Of a DNA stretch of 64,000 bases, positions 1-8,412 are shown piece by piece. Positions within the stretch are counted from its first letter, which is position 1, and the number at the start of each line of letters is the position of its first letter. This stretch comes from Thalassomonas sp. RHCl1 (GTDB lineage: Bacteria; Pseudomonadota; Gammaproteobacteria; Enterobacterales; Alteromonadaceae): assembly GCF_947387555.1 (NCBI RefSeq), contig NZ_CANDNZ010000004.1:186001-250000 (forward strand), in the 5' to 3' direction. A model generated the notes under the pieces. It did no database searches and was not told the origin of the DNA. It saw only the letters and a program-made list of their open reading frames with translations. A program made the position numbers and the translations under genes.

Positions 1-114
1 GATGTGAGTCTGTAAAATACCAACCAAGCACAGCAAACCAGCGAATATGTAACTAATAACATGAATTATCGCTGGTCTATCAGAGCCGTCAGCAACCACG
101 AGTGATAAAGGCAT
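1..114 (-). CDS. partial ORF, possible membrane protein N-terminus
   Basis: An open frame on the minus strand starts at the ATG at 114-112 and runs off the left edge without a stop. It gives about 38 residues beginning MPLSLVVADGS, with a hydrophobic stretch (SYIFAGLLCLVGI) that looks like a membrane segment. The ATG lies six bases after the stop of the DUF885 gene to its right, so it could be the next gene of the same transcript, translated by coupling, since I see no good ribosome binding site. It is too short to assign to a family. It could also be a chance frame; the sequence left of base 1 would settle it. Confidence 0.4.
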   Translation of the reverse strand, partial: MPLSLVVADGSDRPAIIHVISYIFAGLLCLVGILQTHI

Positions 115-120
115 GGCTGA

Positions 121-1599
121 CTATATCGGCTTTATTTCTTGCTCTCGTTGAACCCAAGCGCGAATATCGGCACGAACCTGAGGTAGCGGGCGTACCCCAG
201 GCTTTAGAATAACATCGTGAAATGCCGCGATATCAAATGTATCGCCAATAATCTCCCGCGCCCGTACACGTTCCGACAGGATGACATCAGCACCGAGTAT
301 ATAACTGAGTGATTGGCCGGGCATGGCAATATAGCGGTCTACTTCAATTTCAATCTCAGTGCGGGACATCACGGTGTTTTCCAGCATAAAATCAATCGCC
401 TGCTCACGCGACCAACCGCGCAGATGAATGCCAGGTTCAACAATAAGGCGGCTCGCGGCCCAAAGATGTTTTGCGATCATACCCTGGCGATCATAAGTCG
501 AAGAGTAGAGGTTCATTTCATCCGCCAGATATTCTGAATAAAGTGCCCAGCCTTCGAGCAGGCCGGAATTATATCCGGTGGACGCTTTCGCTCTGGGATA
601 GGTTGACCAAAGGTGATGGCCTGGCAATCCTTCATGAAAAGCAATCACCTCTGCCATCAGTCGCCGCTCATTAGGACGCGACGGGTTGATAATATAACGG
701 GCCAGGGCCTTGCCCTGAGCTTTACCGTAATAACCCGCAGGAGCAGAGTCTTGCAAATATTTGGGCATTTCACTGACAACAATTTCTTTTGTTATTTGTT
801 TTGAAAATGACATCAGGGTTTTATCATGAGCCCGGGCCAGTGCTTTTTCTGAAATGGCAATCAGGTCTTTTGCACCGGTTTTATTCGCTTGTGTTTCAGC
901 ACGCAAACCTTTGAGCATACCGGCTACCGTATCCCCTGGTTTTCCTGTTGCCAGCAATTGCTCACGTGATTCCTTAAGAAAACGTCTGCCGATGGCTTCA
1001 ATTTCATCCGAAGGTAGATTCAAGGTCGTCCACCAGGTGACGGCATCAGCAAAACATGCAGCCCCGTCTTTAAGTTTCGAAAGTCCGGGGGCGATACTAA
1101 CCGCAGGAAGGTATTCTTTATCAAGAAATTTTTCAAACGCTGAAACAGCCGGTACAACTTCATCTTTGATCAAGGCATTCCATTGTGCCGCATTTTTATG
1201 TTCAGCCTGGTTAAAGCGGTATTTAGAATTTTCCAGGGTAAGGTCGGATAAAAGATCACGAACTTGTTGCTGAACACGAATAACAACGGCACGCGGCGCG
1301 GTTTCCTTTGTGCTGATGCCTGCACCTAATTTCTCTATCGCCACCTTAAAAGCAGCCGGGGCTTGAGACCAGGTTTTAATGGCTTCACCGGCAGTGTCTG
1401 GCCCGTTTGCTATAATGCCCTGCCACTGCCTGGGCCATTTTACTTGCCAACCGATAACCTGGTTAAGGTAACGTAAATCCGTCTTGCAGTTGTTAAGCGA
1501 CTGTGCGGCATAGCCACTGTCAGCCACCAGAGGTTTACCCTGCACGCCTGCACAAAACATCAGCAGTATCGCCATGAAACTGTTCACAAATACTTTCAC
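121..1599 (-). CDS. DUF885 family metallopeptidase-like secreted protein
   Basis: The 492-residue protein starts with a signal peptide (about residues 1-21, hydrophobic core SFMAILLMFCAG). It carries the DUF885 signature HEGLPGHH at residues 322-329, followed by an acidic segment (LLEGWALYSEYLADEM, Glu at 349). These are the elements expected of a zinc-dependent peptidase of HExxxxHH type. The C-terminal part contains the family-typical RTEIEIEVDRYI and PGQSLSYILG. At 492 residues it is shorter than the other DUF885 protein in this window (628 residues at 45375-47261), mainly in the N-terminal half. The family is usually annotated as a putative peptidase; the substrate is unknown. It probably acts in the periplasm or is exported. 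An open frame follows it at 114. Confidence 0.88.
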   Translation of the reverse strand: MKVFVNSFMAILLMFCAGVQGKPLVADSGYAAQSLNNCKTDLRYLNQVIGWQVKWPRQWQGIIANGPDTAGEAIKTWSQAPAAFKVAIEKLGAGISTKETAPRAVVIRVQQQVRDLLSDLTLENSKYRFNQAEHKNAAQWNALIKDEVVPAVSAFEKFLDKEYLPAVSIAPGLSKLKDGAACFADAVTWWTTLNLPSDEIEAIGRRFLKESREQLLATGKPGDTVAGMLKGLRAETQANKTGAKDLIAISEKALARAHDKTLMSFSKQITKEIVVSEMPKYLQDSAPAGYYGKAQGKALARYIINPSRPNERRLMAEVIAFHEGLPGHHLWSTYPRAKASTGYNSGLLEGWALYSEYLADEMNLYSSTYDRQGMIAKHLWAASRLIVEPGIHLRGWSREQAIDFMLENTVMSRTEIEIEVDRYIAMPGQSLSYILGADVILSERVRAREIIGDTFDIAAFHDVILKPGVRPLPQVRADIRAWVQREQEIKPI

Positions 1600-1763
1600 T
1601 CGCTTATCTCCTTTTCCGTAACGGATACCCGCAACTGTGACAAATTAACTTAAATGTACTGCTAATTAGCGCAAGGACTTCCGGCAAGATATCAGACGGC
1701 TTATATCCCCCATAACTATGTCAGATAGCTATAGTTAAGTCTTTGGTAACAGCTTTGGCCGGG

Positions 1764-2165
1764 TCATTGTGCCCTGCTCTCTAAATATTCCCGCCACGGT
1801 GTCCAATAGAACTTTTCCCAGCCCTGGGTTACGCCGTCATAATCATGCTCAGGCACATCCAGGTGAACCAAATCAATTTTCCCAAATGCTTCGTCATCAA
1901 TAAAATTCAGAATTAAAGTAGAATCCGGATCCGCCGGTTTAAACGCTGTCGAGCGCCAGGATTGTACAATGAGATTTGGACTATTTACTGCCAATATAGT
2001 ACCGCTGAGCACACCATCAAAAGCGCGAAATTCGGCTCCGGCCTCTTTTCCTATAATGACAGGCGAGCCTGTAATAGCTTGGTGCTGAACAGGATCAAGA
2101 TACATCTCAAATAATGTTTGGGCCGGGACCGGCAAGGTTATGGACTGCGATATTACACTGCGCAT
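1764..2165 (-). CDS. SRPBCC (AHSA1/START-like) domain protein
   Basis: The 133-residue protein has the pattern of the AHSA1/START-like SRPBCC fold over its full length: an N-terminal strand with VPAQTLFEMYLDPVQHQAITG, a central FRAFDGVLSGTILAV, then LIVQSWRST, and a C-terminal helix beginning VTQGWEKFYWTPW. These are small hydrophobic-cavity proteins, and many are uncharacterised. It stands alone, 164 bases upstream of the DUF885 gene on the same strand. A ribosome binding site (GGGAGCAG in the mRNA) precedes the ATG. No ligand can be inferred. Confidence 0.8.
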   Translation of the reverse strand: MRSVISQSITLPVPAQTLFEMYLDPVQHQAITGSPVIIGKEAGAEFRAFDGVLSGTILAVNSPNLIVQSWRSTAFKPADPDSTLILNFIDDEAFGKIDLVHLDVPEHDYDGVTQGWEKFYWTPWREYLESRAQ

Positions 2166-2392
2166 GCTTATCTGCTCCCTGTATCGCTGATAACGTATTG
2201 GCGTGAATTCAGGCCAGGTGGTTTGTCAGTAAAAATTAGCACTAAAATTCACAATTTTTTAATACTTTTAAAAGGTTAACAATAATAATCACAGCAATCA
2301 ATTAAACGCCCCGGGAAAACCGAGAATTGAGATATGTAATTGATGTCTGCTTAACTTGTCTCTATAGTGCTTGGCAGCTTTAGGAGATTAAA

Positions 2393-2989
2393 ATGAAAAA
2401 AACACTTTTAACAAGCGCTTTATTATCCCTGGCAGCCAGCAGCGCCAGCTACGCCGAAGCCCCTTTGGTGTCTATTGACAGCCATGATGCCTTTTTCAAT
2501 AACATCAGCAAACATTGCGGCAAGGCTTTTGAAGGTAAGGTAACGGTAGATAATGCCCCGGCCAGCAGTTTTTCTAAAAATAAATTAGTGATGCATGTCA
2601 GAAAATGCTCTGAGCGTGAGCTGCAAATCCCTTTCCATGTCGGTGATGATGCCTCGCGCACCTGGATATTAACCAAAACCGGCTCCGGCATTTCGCTAAA
2701 ACATGATCACCGCAAAAAAGACGGCAGCGATGACGAATCAACCATGTATGGCGGTCATACCCAGGATGCCGGTTGGCCTCAAGTGCAGTCGTTCCCTGCC
2801 GACCAATACTCGAAAGAGTTGTTTGTTAAACAAGGTATTCCACAATCTATCGGCAATACCTGGCAGATGTATATCTATCCGGAAAAGTTCACCTACCGCT
2901 TAGTGCGTCAGGGCCGTGAATTCAGGGTAGATTTTGATCTGACCCAGCCAATCAAAGCGCCTGCAGCACCTTGGGGTTACCAGGATTAA
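2393..2989 (+). CDS. hypothetical secreted protein
   Basis: The 198-residue protein has a clear Sec signal peptide (MKKTLLTSALLSLAASSASYA, cleavage likely after residue 21). The start is supported by TTAGGAGATTAAA directly upstream. The mature part holds two cysteines (CGKAFEGKV and VRKCSERELQIPF) that could form a disulfide, then a polar region rich in His and Asp (KHDHRKKDGSDDEST) and a segment ending in PAAPWGYQD. I do not recognise a family with certainty. It is convergent with the cupin gene; the two stop codons overlap by four bases (2986-2989). Location is probably periplasmic. Confidence 0.75.
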   Translation: MKKTLLTSALLSLAASSASYAEAPLVSIDSHDAFFNNISKHCGKAFEGKVTVDNAPASSFSKNKLVMHVRKCSERELQIPFHVGDDASRTWILTKTGSGISLKHDHRKKDGSDDESTMYGGHTQDAGWPQVQSFPADQYSKELFVKQGIPQSIGNTWQMYIYPEKFTYRLVRQGREFRVDFDLTQPIKAPAAPWGYQD

Positions 2990-4035
2990 CGATGCTTTTC
3001 TAATTGCTTGATAAGCCAGTTAACCACACTGGCTTTAGCCCTGCCTATTGCCTCAGTCCCATTGTCATTTTTAGCCAAGATACCCTTTTTAGATGCAGGC
3101 ACATGCTCAAGCGGGTCACCCCCGGTTTGAAAAACATAGTGATCGTAAAAGCTACGCCAGGCTAAACGTTCAGCCACAGGTAAATCTTTTATCGTCAACA
3201 AGGCATGCATCATGCTATCAACCGGTGCCAATTTGTTTTGCTCCAGTTCAATCGAACCGCCCCACCAATAGTTGACCAAGGTATTTATTCCTCCTGACGC
3301 TTCGACCTGATGCCACCAAAGGGGCGGAATATAAAGTCCGTCCCCCGGCTCCAACTCGGCAACATAGGCATGGGACAGCGCCTGTTCAAACCTGGGATGC
3401 TTTTCTAAATCCGGGTTGTTCACATCAACCAGACTAATCGCTGGTCCCGTTGGTGTGTAGTCTATCGGACCTACATAGAGATTCTTTATCTGCTCCGGCG
3501 GAAACAGGGTGAAACGGCGCTTACCGCTGATCACACAGGCAATGTTATGGGACTCATCATAATGCGCCGGCACCAATGCCTTATTACCCAACCAAATTCT
3601 CGGGGAGACCTTAGATAAAAATGCCGGGCTTGGGTTCTGCGTTAAAAATTCAGGCAGGCATTGCTTCACCGGGGCACTCTGCACCGCCAGGGTAGGACTT
3701 GCTCCCTTGACATGCAAATAAGCGATTAGCTGCTTGGCAACGGCACTGATAGTGCCATTGCGGCGCTGAAAATTAAAACCCTCAAAGTCGTGGTTATAAA
3801 ATATCCGTCCCTGATGCTGTGGTGCCATCAAGATCACCGGCACTTGACTGTTGTTGCAAAAAGCGCGCAGATAACGGGCAAAAGCCTCATCCCCCTGCTT
3901 GCCTTTTTCCACCGCAGGCCAGCTATCTACCAGGTTACGGATCACAACCGGGGCATAATGGTTTGAAATATATGAGGCAAAATCGCTGATATTATTTTTA
4001 TTATATTCTTCAATCCACCTGGTCATGTTTTTCAT
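2986..4035 (-). CDS. cupin-like (JmjC-type) Fe(II)/2-oxoglutarate oxygenase family
   Basis: The 349-residue protein matches the cupin_8/JmjC-like family. It has the N-terminal entry motif APVVIRNLVDSWPAV (residues 28-42), then the iron-binding pair HYD (His158, Asp160) and a distal His242 in LWWHQVEA. The strand GDGLYIPPLWWHQ is characteristic. Proteins of this type hydroxylate protein side chains or small molecules, but many bacterial members have no known substrate. The gene is divergent from a SapC gene, and a CG-centred palindrome lies between them at 4094-4107. In Alteromonadales and related groups, cupin_8, SapC and tryptophan halogenase genes are often found near TonB-dependent receptors (my recollection), so a role in the same nutrient-responsive system is likely. 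Confidence 0.85.
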   Translation of the reverse strand: MKNMTRWIEEYNKNNISDFASYISNHYAPVVIRNLVDSWPAVEKGKQGDEAFARYLRAFCNNSQVPVILMAPQHQGRIFYNHDFEGFNFQRRNGTISAVAKQLIAYLHVKGASPTLAVQSAPVKQCLPEFLTQNPSPAFLSKVSPRIWLGNKALVPAHYDESHNIACVISGKRRFTLFPPEQIKNLYVGPIDYTPTGPAISLVDVNNPDLEKHPRFEQALSHAYVAELEPGDGLYIPPLWWHQVEASGGINTLVNYWWGGSIELEQNKLAPVDSMMHALLTIKDLPVAERLAWRSFYDHYVFQTGGDPLEHVPASKKGILAKNDNGTEAIGRAKASVVNWLIKQLEKHR

Positions 4036-4093
4036 CAGATTCGTGCATGGGATTTACATCTTATCGCAAGTTTGTTTTACTATCACCAACAAA

Positions 4094-4107
4094 TGACAGC
4101 GCTGTCT
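4094..4107. promoter_or_regulatory. candidate LacI-family operator
   Basis: TGACAGCGCTGTCT contains a perfect 12-bp palindrome (GACAGCGCTGTC, 4095-4106) with the central CG typical of LacI-family operators. It lies 58 bases from the cupin start (4035) and 71 bases from the favoured SapC start (4179), so it could control both divergent genes. Its half-site TGACAGC differs by one base from the TGAAAGC half-sites at 26819, 26884 and 30230, which suggests a related but distinct regulator. No LacI-type gene is in the window. Confidence 0.5.
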
Positions 4108-4178
4108 CTTGTTTTTATAACTAAGGGGTAAACGCACATAAGATGCAAAGTAAAATGTCCAAGGGAAGAGAGAAAAGT

Positions 4179-4922
4179 ATGACAAGCAGCACAGCTCAGG
4201 TAAACACAGGGCCAATCAGCACGGGAGCATACAACCTGGTTCCGCTGAACAACAACAGCCATAAAAATTTAAAAATCCGCCGGGATTTCAGCTTTCCCCA
4301 TAGTAAAAGCCAGCAGCTGGTGCCCGTGATCCCGAATGAAATCATCAAGGCAGCAAGTTGTTATCCGGTATGCTTTATCAAAGACAAGCAAACTCAGCAT
4401 TTTAAACTTGCCGCCATTCTGGGCACAGATAGCGGTGAAAACCTGTTTTATAGTCCTGCTGGCTGGAATGCTCCCTATATCCCCTTGCATATTCAAAAAT
4501 CCCCTTTTGCCATAGCTACCCGGGAGGACGGCAGTTGCCTGGTCGCCATCGATACCCAAAGCCAGTACTGCAGCGAACAGGAAGGGGAATCTTTATTTGG
4601 TGCCCGGGGCGAAGAAACACCGGCATTAACCGGCATCAGGGAATTATGCGAACATTTAGTGCAGCAGGAACAACTAGCAATTAACTTTATCAATCATATA
4701 AATGACTTGGGGCTGTTAACCCAACATAAACTGAGATACAGCTTGCCATCAGGCGAAAAGAAAGAACTTACCGGGCTTTACTCCGTGGATGAAGAATTAC
4801 TTAAGTCCTTACCGGGCGACCAGCTGCTTAGCCTGTATAAAAAAGGCTACCTGAAGCTTATCCATGCCCACCTGATGTCGTTGGGGCAATTTTCCCGGTT
4901 ATTCCATTTAAAAAAATCCTGA
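4179..4922 (+). CDS. SapC family protein
   Basis: The protein (247 residues from the ATG at 4179) matches the SapC family: NLVPLNNNSHKNLKI at the N-terminus, a central FSFPHSKSQQLVPVIPNEI, the FYSPAGWNAPYIPLHIQKSPF core, and a C-terminal LTGLYSVDEELLKSLPGDQLLSLYKKGYL. The frame is open from an ATG at 4143, but that start has no well-placed ribosome binding site, whereas AAGGGAAGAGAG lies six bases before 4179, so I choose the latter. The name SapC comes from a surface-layer-linked gene; the biochemical role is unknown. A paralogue lies at 22636-23388 in the TonB receptor operon. The gene is divergent from the cupin gene. Confidence 0.88.
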   Translation: MTSSTAQVNTGPISTGAYNLVPLNNNSHKNLKIRRDFSFPHSKSQQLVPVIPNEIIKAASCYPVCFIKDKQTQHFKLAAILGTDSGENLFYSPAGWNAPYIPLHIQKSPFAIATREDGSCLVAIDTQSQYCSEQEGESLFGARGEETPALTGIRELCEHLVQQEQLAINFINHINDLGLLTQHKLRYSLPSGEKKELTGLYSVDEELLKSLPGDQLLSLYKKGYLKLIHAHLMSLGQFSRLFHLKKS

Positions 4923-5018
4923 TTAATCGTTCGTCCGTGAACCCATGACATACCTTACTTCCTGTAAGCGTCATTCCTGTTCATCCATGAACCCATGACA
5001 TACCTTACTTCCTGTAAG
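4919..5018. repeat. two-copy 50-bp tandem repeat
   Basis: Two units of exactly 50 bp (4919-4968 and 4969-5018) share an identical 31-bp 3' part (4938-4968 and 4988-5018, starting TGAACCCATGACATACC). The ten bases before it differ at only two positions. The first unit starts within the SapC stop codon region. The repeat fills the space between two converging genes and looks like an intergenic repetitive element. Confidence 0.85.
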
Positions 5019-5071
5019 TAAAGCCGTTAGCTTGATGCCAACGGCAATTCTCTTCCAGAGAATATCCCTTT

Positions 5072-5986
5072 TTATTTAATAAACCTGTGGATGGCTTCAT
5101 TAGCATTATCCTGAAAGGTTTCATTGTTCAAGTCGGCAAAAATCGTTGCCTGGTCGCCGATAGGACCGGTAAGGCCCGACTGGCTTGCATAAAAACCGCC
5201 GCTTTTATAGGACTTATTGAACAGGCCGTCTACGTAACGCTCGGCGCCAACTTCCAATTTGTGCACTTTGCCCAAACATAACATCACTTTCATCATGCCC
5301 TTCATCACGTACTGTTTTACAGGTGAAAGAGTATTAAAGCCTTCGGTGCCGGTGGTTGCTCCCGGACTCATAGTGATAAAACGAATATCCGGGTACTGGC
5401 GGGCAATAGATGACATCCACAGGGCGGCCATGTATTTGATCGGACCGTATGGCACTGTCGCATCATTGGTTTTCCCAAAGAATACCCCGTTACAAATCGA
5501 AGCAAATTCATCGACCGATGAGGTTTTCAGATCAGGGCGTTTCATGCCCATTTCCTTTACGCCCCTTGCCGCTTCTGAACCTGCATATAAAGCGGTTTTG
5601 GTAAGTTTTTTCGCCTTTAACAGCTCCTCGGTTAAAGCGACATGCCCCAGTAGGTTAACGGCAAAGATTTGGGTGACACCGTCTTTGGTTTTATCATGAA
5701 ATCTTTTGCCACCGGTGCCGCCGGCGTTCATCACCAGGCCTTCAACCGGCTCAGGTAATGTGGCAACGGCTTCTCTAACTGAGTTCAGGTCTGAAACATC
5801 GATAAGCAGAATTTCGAAAATAAATTTTCCCGTCTCTCTTTCCAGCTCACGTTTGGCAAGTTCGGCCTTCTCCAAGTTTCTACAGCCCAGATAGATTTTT
5901 TCTACACCATCCTTCTGTGCCAACTGTTTTGCACTCTCTTTACCTAAGCCCGCGTTTGCACCTGTGATCAAAATACTTTTTAACAT
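5072..5986 (-). CDS. SDR family NAD(P)-dependent oxidoreductase
   Basis: The 304-residue protein is a classical short-chain dehydrogenase resembling retinol or protochlorophyllide reductase types. It has the dinucleotide-binding motif TGANAGLGKE near residue 8, NAGG at about 91 and the catalytic YGPIK (YxxxK) in the middle. A C-terminal extension with a GFYASQSGLTGP segment follows. The substrate cannot be told. It is a single gene converging on the SapC gene, with the tandem repeat between them. Its upstream region (5987-6279) is shared with the divergent DUF4345 gene and contains a large hairpin. Confidence 0.87.
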   Translation of the reverse strand: MLKSILITGANAGLGKESAKQLAQKDGVEKIYLGCRNLEKAELAKRELERETGKFIFEILLIDVSDLNSVREAVATLPEPVEGLVMNAGGTGGKRFHDKTKDGVTQIFAVNLLGHVALTEELLKAKKLTKTALYAGSEAARGVKEMGMKRPDLKTSSVDEFASICNGVFFGKTNDATVPYGPIKYMAALWMSSIARQYPDIRFITMSPGATTGTEGFNTLSPVKQYVMKGMMKVMLCLGKVHKLEVGAERYVDGLFNKSYKSGGFYASQSGLTGPIGDQATIFADLNNETFQDNANEAIHRFIK

Positions 5987-6127
5987 GTTTTCACCTTTTC
6001 TAATCTAATTCGAGTTAAACGCGGACATTTGACACCATACCCGCTCTGTTAATGCGTCGGCCCGAACATCTGGTTCTGGACCTCGCCTGTTTGTGATGAG
6101 GTAAATGTAATGGATATGAAAAATCGG

Positions 6128-6195
6128 TTTTTGATATTTCTTGCTATCTTGATTTTCCCCCGGGAAAAACAAAACACCGCAAGAAATATCAAAAA
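6128..6195. repeat. long perfect inverted repeat with inner hairpin
   Basis: A 17-bp arm (TTTTTGATATTTCTTGC, 6128-6144) is repeated perfectly in inverse orientation at 6179-6195, 34 bases apart. The spacer itself holds a second palindrome (TTTTCCC, 6153-6159, with GGGAAAA, 6162-6168). The element is alone in the 293-base divergent promoter region between the SDR gene and the DUF4345 gene. It could form a cruciform or an RNA hairpin in either transcript. It has no downstream T-run, so it is not an ordinary terminator. Confidence 0.8.
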
Positions 6196-6279
6196 AAGCA
6201 AACAGGCCTTCTATAAGCTTTTAACCATCTGCTTCAGGCAAATACATAAACAACCAGGTAAACATATAAGAAGGTAACT

Positions 6280-6753
6280 ATGACTCATTTAAACTCTCGC
6301 CCAGGCTCTCGATTAGGCTCTCGGTTAGACAAAACCGAAAGAAAAGTATTCCAGCTATTAATCGCCGTACTGGCCGTCATTTGTTTTGTGCCCGGCGGGG
6401 CAAGTACATTTGGCGGTATCAACGGCAGTGCCGCTTTAGCAGGCGGCGAGATGATCTTTAACGGCGAAAGCATGCTCAGGGGCTTTGTTGATAATCAATA
6501 CCGATTCGGCTTCGGCGTGTTTTTCACCCAGGGACTGGTATTGCTGTTTTTCTTAAGAAACATCGAACAATATGCCACCCTGTTCCGCTTTTCAGCCCTT
6601 GCCCTGTTTATCGGCGGTCTGGGCCGGGCCACCAATATTCTGGAATATGGTGTTGTTGACCCCCAGGTGGTTGGGCCAACCGTAATAGAATTGGTTGTCA
6701 TACCTGTTTTAGTCATCTGGCATATGCGCATCCTTAATTTAAGAAAAGCGTAA
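6280..6753 (+). CDS. DUF4345 family small membrane protein
   Basis: The 157-residue protein has about four hydrophobic segments (FQLLIAVLAVICFVPGG, FGFGVFFTQGLVLLFFL, FSALALFIGGLGRA, VIELVVIPVLVIWH) and the GLGRATNILEYG pattern of the DUF4345 family of inner-membrane proteins. Function is unknown. The start has a good ribosome binding site (AAGAAGG five bases upstream). The N-terminal tail SRPGSRLGSRLD comes from three copies of a 12-base repeat (CTCTCGNNNAGG, 6294-6329), which could change in copy number without shifting the frame. The gene is followed by the DUF1330 and AraC genes on the same strand. Confidence 0.82.
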   Translation: MTHLNSRPGSRLGSRLDKTERKVFQLLIAVLAVICFVPGGASTFGGINGSAALAGGEMIFNGESMLRGFVDNQYRFGFGVFFTQGLVLLFFLRNIEQYATLFRFSALALFIGGLGRATNILEYGVVDPQVVGPTVIELVVIPVLVIWHMRILNLRKA

Positions 6754-6791
6754 AGCGGCCGCTGTTTTCCGTCGGCGAATAAAAAACTGCC

Positions 6792-6820
6792 AGCAAGAGG
6801 TATCAAAACAGCCTCTTGCT
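6792..6820 (+). terminator. hairpin after DUF4345 gene
   Basis: AGCAAGAGG (6792-6800) pairs with CCTCTTGCT (6812-6820) across an 11-base loop, 39 bases after the stop. The following sequence is only moderately T-rich, so it may be a weak terminator. A second perfect 9-bp hairpin (AACGGCTGA / TCAGCCGTT, 6846-6873) follows before the DUF1330 gene and could act in its leader. Confidence 0.5.
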
Positions 6821-6904
6821 TATCTCCTATTTAATTATCAAAACGAACGGCTGACAACCTGCTTTCAGCCGTTCCATAATTCAATTACCATTATGGAGCA
6901 ACCC

Positions 6905-7216
6905 ATGATTTTACCCGTTTTTTTACACATAGAAGCAACGCCAAACCCGAACGAAACAGAATCTTTTAAAGCCTATTCAAACCAGGTACCGGCTATCGCC
7001 CAGGCACATGGCGCTGTGCCTATCGCCACTTACGATGTTGAAAGCGCCTTTGACAGCGAAGAAAAACCGGCGGTCTTTATTGTGGTCTCTTTTCCAAGCA
7101 GAGATGCTATTATGAACTTTTTTAAAGATCCGGCTTATGAAGCAATAGTGCCGCTGCGAGACCGTGGCTTTAGCCATATCCGCTTTTACATGACCAGTGA
7201 GCGCATATACCCCTAG
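6905..7216 (+). CDS. DUF1330 family protein
   Basis: The small protein (103 residues from 6905) looks like a DUF1330 ferredoxin-fold domain: LPVFLHIEATPNP, a middle VPAIAQAHGAVPIATYDVESAF, and the typical PAVFIVVSFPSRDAIMNFFKDPAYEAIVPLR. The frame is open from the ATG at 6893, but the GGAG inside that codon region is ideally spaced (six bases) to serve the ATG at 6905, which I choose. Members are dimeric alpha-beta barrel-like proteins without a known activity. The gene lies 85 bases before an AraC-type regulator on the same strand and may be co-regulated with it. Confidence 0.8.
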   Translation: MILPVFLHIEATPNPNETESFKAYSNQVPAIAQAHGAVPIATYDVESAFDSEEKPAVFIVVSFPSRDAIMNFFKDPAYEAIVPLRDRGFSHIRFYMTSERIYP

Positions 7217-7301
7217 TTTTGATTTGAACATATCAGCCCAAGACCCTGTGATGAAAAAAGAGCTCTTGGGAGGCAAAAAAGTAAAGTAAGGAGATATCAA
7301 T

Positions 7302-8153
7302 ATGCAACGCTTCTTTAAAAGCATTGATTTTATTGAACAACATTTATACGACAAGATTTCGGTGCATGAAGTCGCGGCAGCGTCCCATTATTCCACCTAC
7401 CACTTCAGCCGCATCTTCAAAGCACTGGTGGGTGATACCCCGAAGGAATACTTGCGTAAACGCAGATTAACGGTGGCCGCCAAAAGGTTGCTCAGTGAAG
7501 ACATAGGCCTGCTGGAACTGGCGCTGGATTGTCAGTTTGATTCACAAGAAGCCTTTACCCGAGCGTTTAAGGGGCTGTTCAATATCACCCCGGCCCAGTA
7601 CCGTAAACAAAACGATCCTTTTAGATTACTGTACAAAGATCAGTTTAGTCCGCATATGCTGCACTTTTTGCAAAACGAACTTTCCATGGAGCCGGAGATC
7701 ATTACCCGCCCGGCCATGAAACTCGTTGGCATCGCACAGCAGTATGACAGTAGCGATTTAAGCCTGCCGCGCCTGTGGTCTGCCTTTCGCCCTTACCGGG
7801 ATAAAATTAAAAACCGCATCGGCGATGAATCGTTCGGTATTTATGAAGCCTATAAAGAGAACGGTGACGATATCAGCTTCAGCTATGTGTGCAGCGCACC
7901 GGTGGAAAACTTTGACGATATTCCAGAGGGCATGACCGCAAGGGAATTACCCGAGCAAATGTACGCCAAGTTTATTCATAGGGGCCCGATAAGCAACCTG
8001 GATCAAACCCTGAAGTATATCTGGGGCAGTTGGTTACCAAAGTCCAACTACGATTATATTGAAAGGCCGGATTTTGAACTCTACCCGCCCGGATATAATG
8101 TTATGGATCCCAAAAGTGAAATGGCTTTACATATTCCCATCAAAGAGAAGTAA
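7302..8153 (+). CDS. AraC family regulator with GyrI-like effector domain
   Basis: The 283-residue protein begins with a two-helix-turn-helix AraC DNA-binding domain (about residues 1-105; VHEVAAASHYSTYHFSRIFKA and the second helix LELALDCQFDSQEAFTRAFKG with the NITPAQYRK tail). A GyrI-like small-molecule-binding domain follows (about 125-283; starting EIITRPAMKLVGIAQQYD, with the late segment FELYPPGYN). This is the Rob/SoxS-like layout in which the C-terminal domain binds hydrophobic ligands. The ribosome binding site AAGGAG lies eight bases before the ATG. It is followed by a terminator-like hairpin. Targets are unknown; the neighbouring DUF1330 and ICMT genes are candidates. Confidence 0.9.
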   Translation: MQRFFKSIDFIEQHLYDKISVHEVAAASHYSTYHFSRIFKALVGDTPKEYLRKRRLTVAAKRLLSEDIGLLELALDCQFDSQEAFTRAFKGLFNITPAQYRKQNDPFRLLYKDQFSPHMLHFLQNELSMEPEIITRPAMKLVGIAQQYDSSDLSLPRLWSAFRPYRDKIKNRIGDESFGIYEAYKENGDDISFSYVCSAPVENFDDIPEGMTARELPEQMYAKFIHRGPISNLDQTLKYIWGSWLPKSNYDYIERPDFELYPPGYNVMDPKSEMALHIPIKEK

Positions 8154-8198
8154 CACAGAGCAAAAACTCATAAACCAGTCTGACTTTTAGCAGACAGC

Positions 8199-8233
8199 AA
8201 AACTAATCGCCTCATGCTTTGGCGGTTAGTTTT
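8199..8233 (+). terminator. terminator-like hairpin after AraC/GyrI gene
   Basis: A 13-bp stem (AAAACTAATCGCC, 8199-8211, with GGCGGTTAGTTTT, 8221-8233; one G-U pair) closes a 9-base loop 45 bases after the stop and ends in a short T-run. Confidence 0.65.
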
Positions 8234-8412
8234 AAGGCTTAAATCAATAACTCGGCAAAACCAATCAACAACCTCTTCATTATTTTATCAAAGTTCATTT
8301 TTAAACTTCCAATAAACCTGCACGCTAGATAAGATATTATTTTTAATAAGTTATACGAATACTTACCCCATGTTCGGGCCAAAAATTACAAATGATTTTA
8401 TAAGAGATAAAC

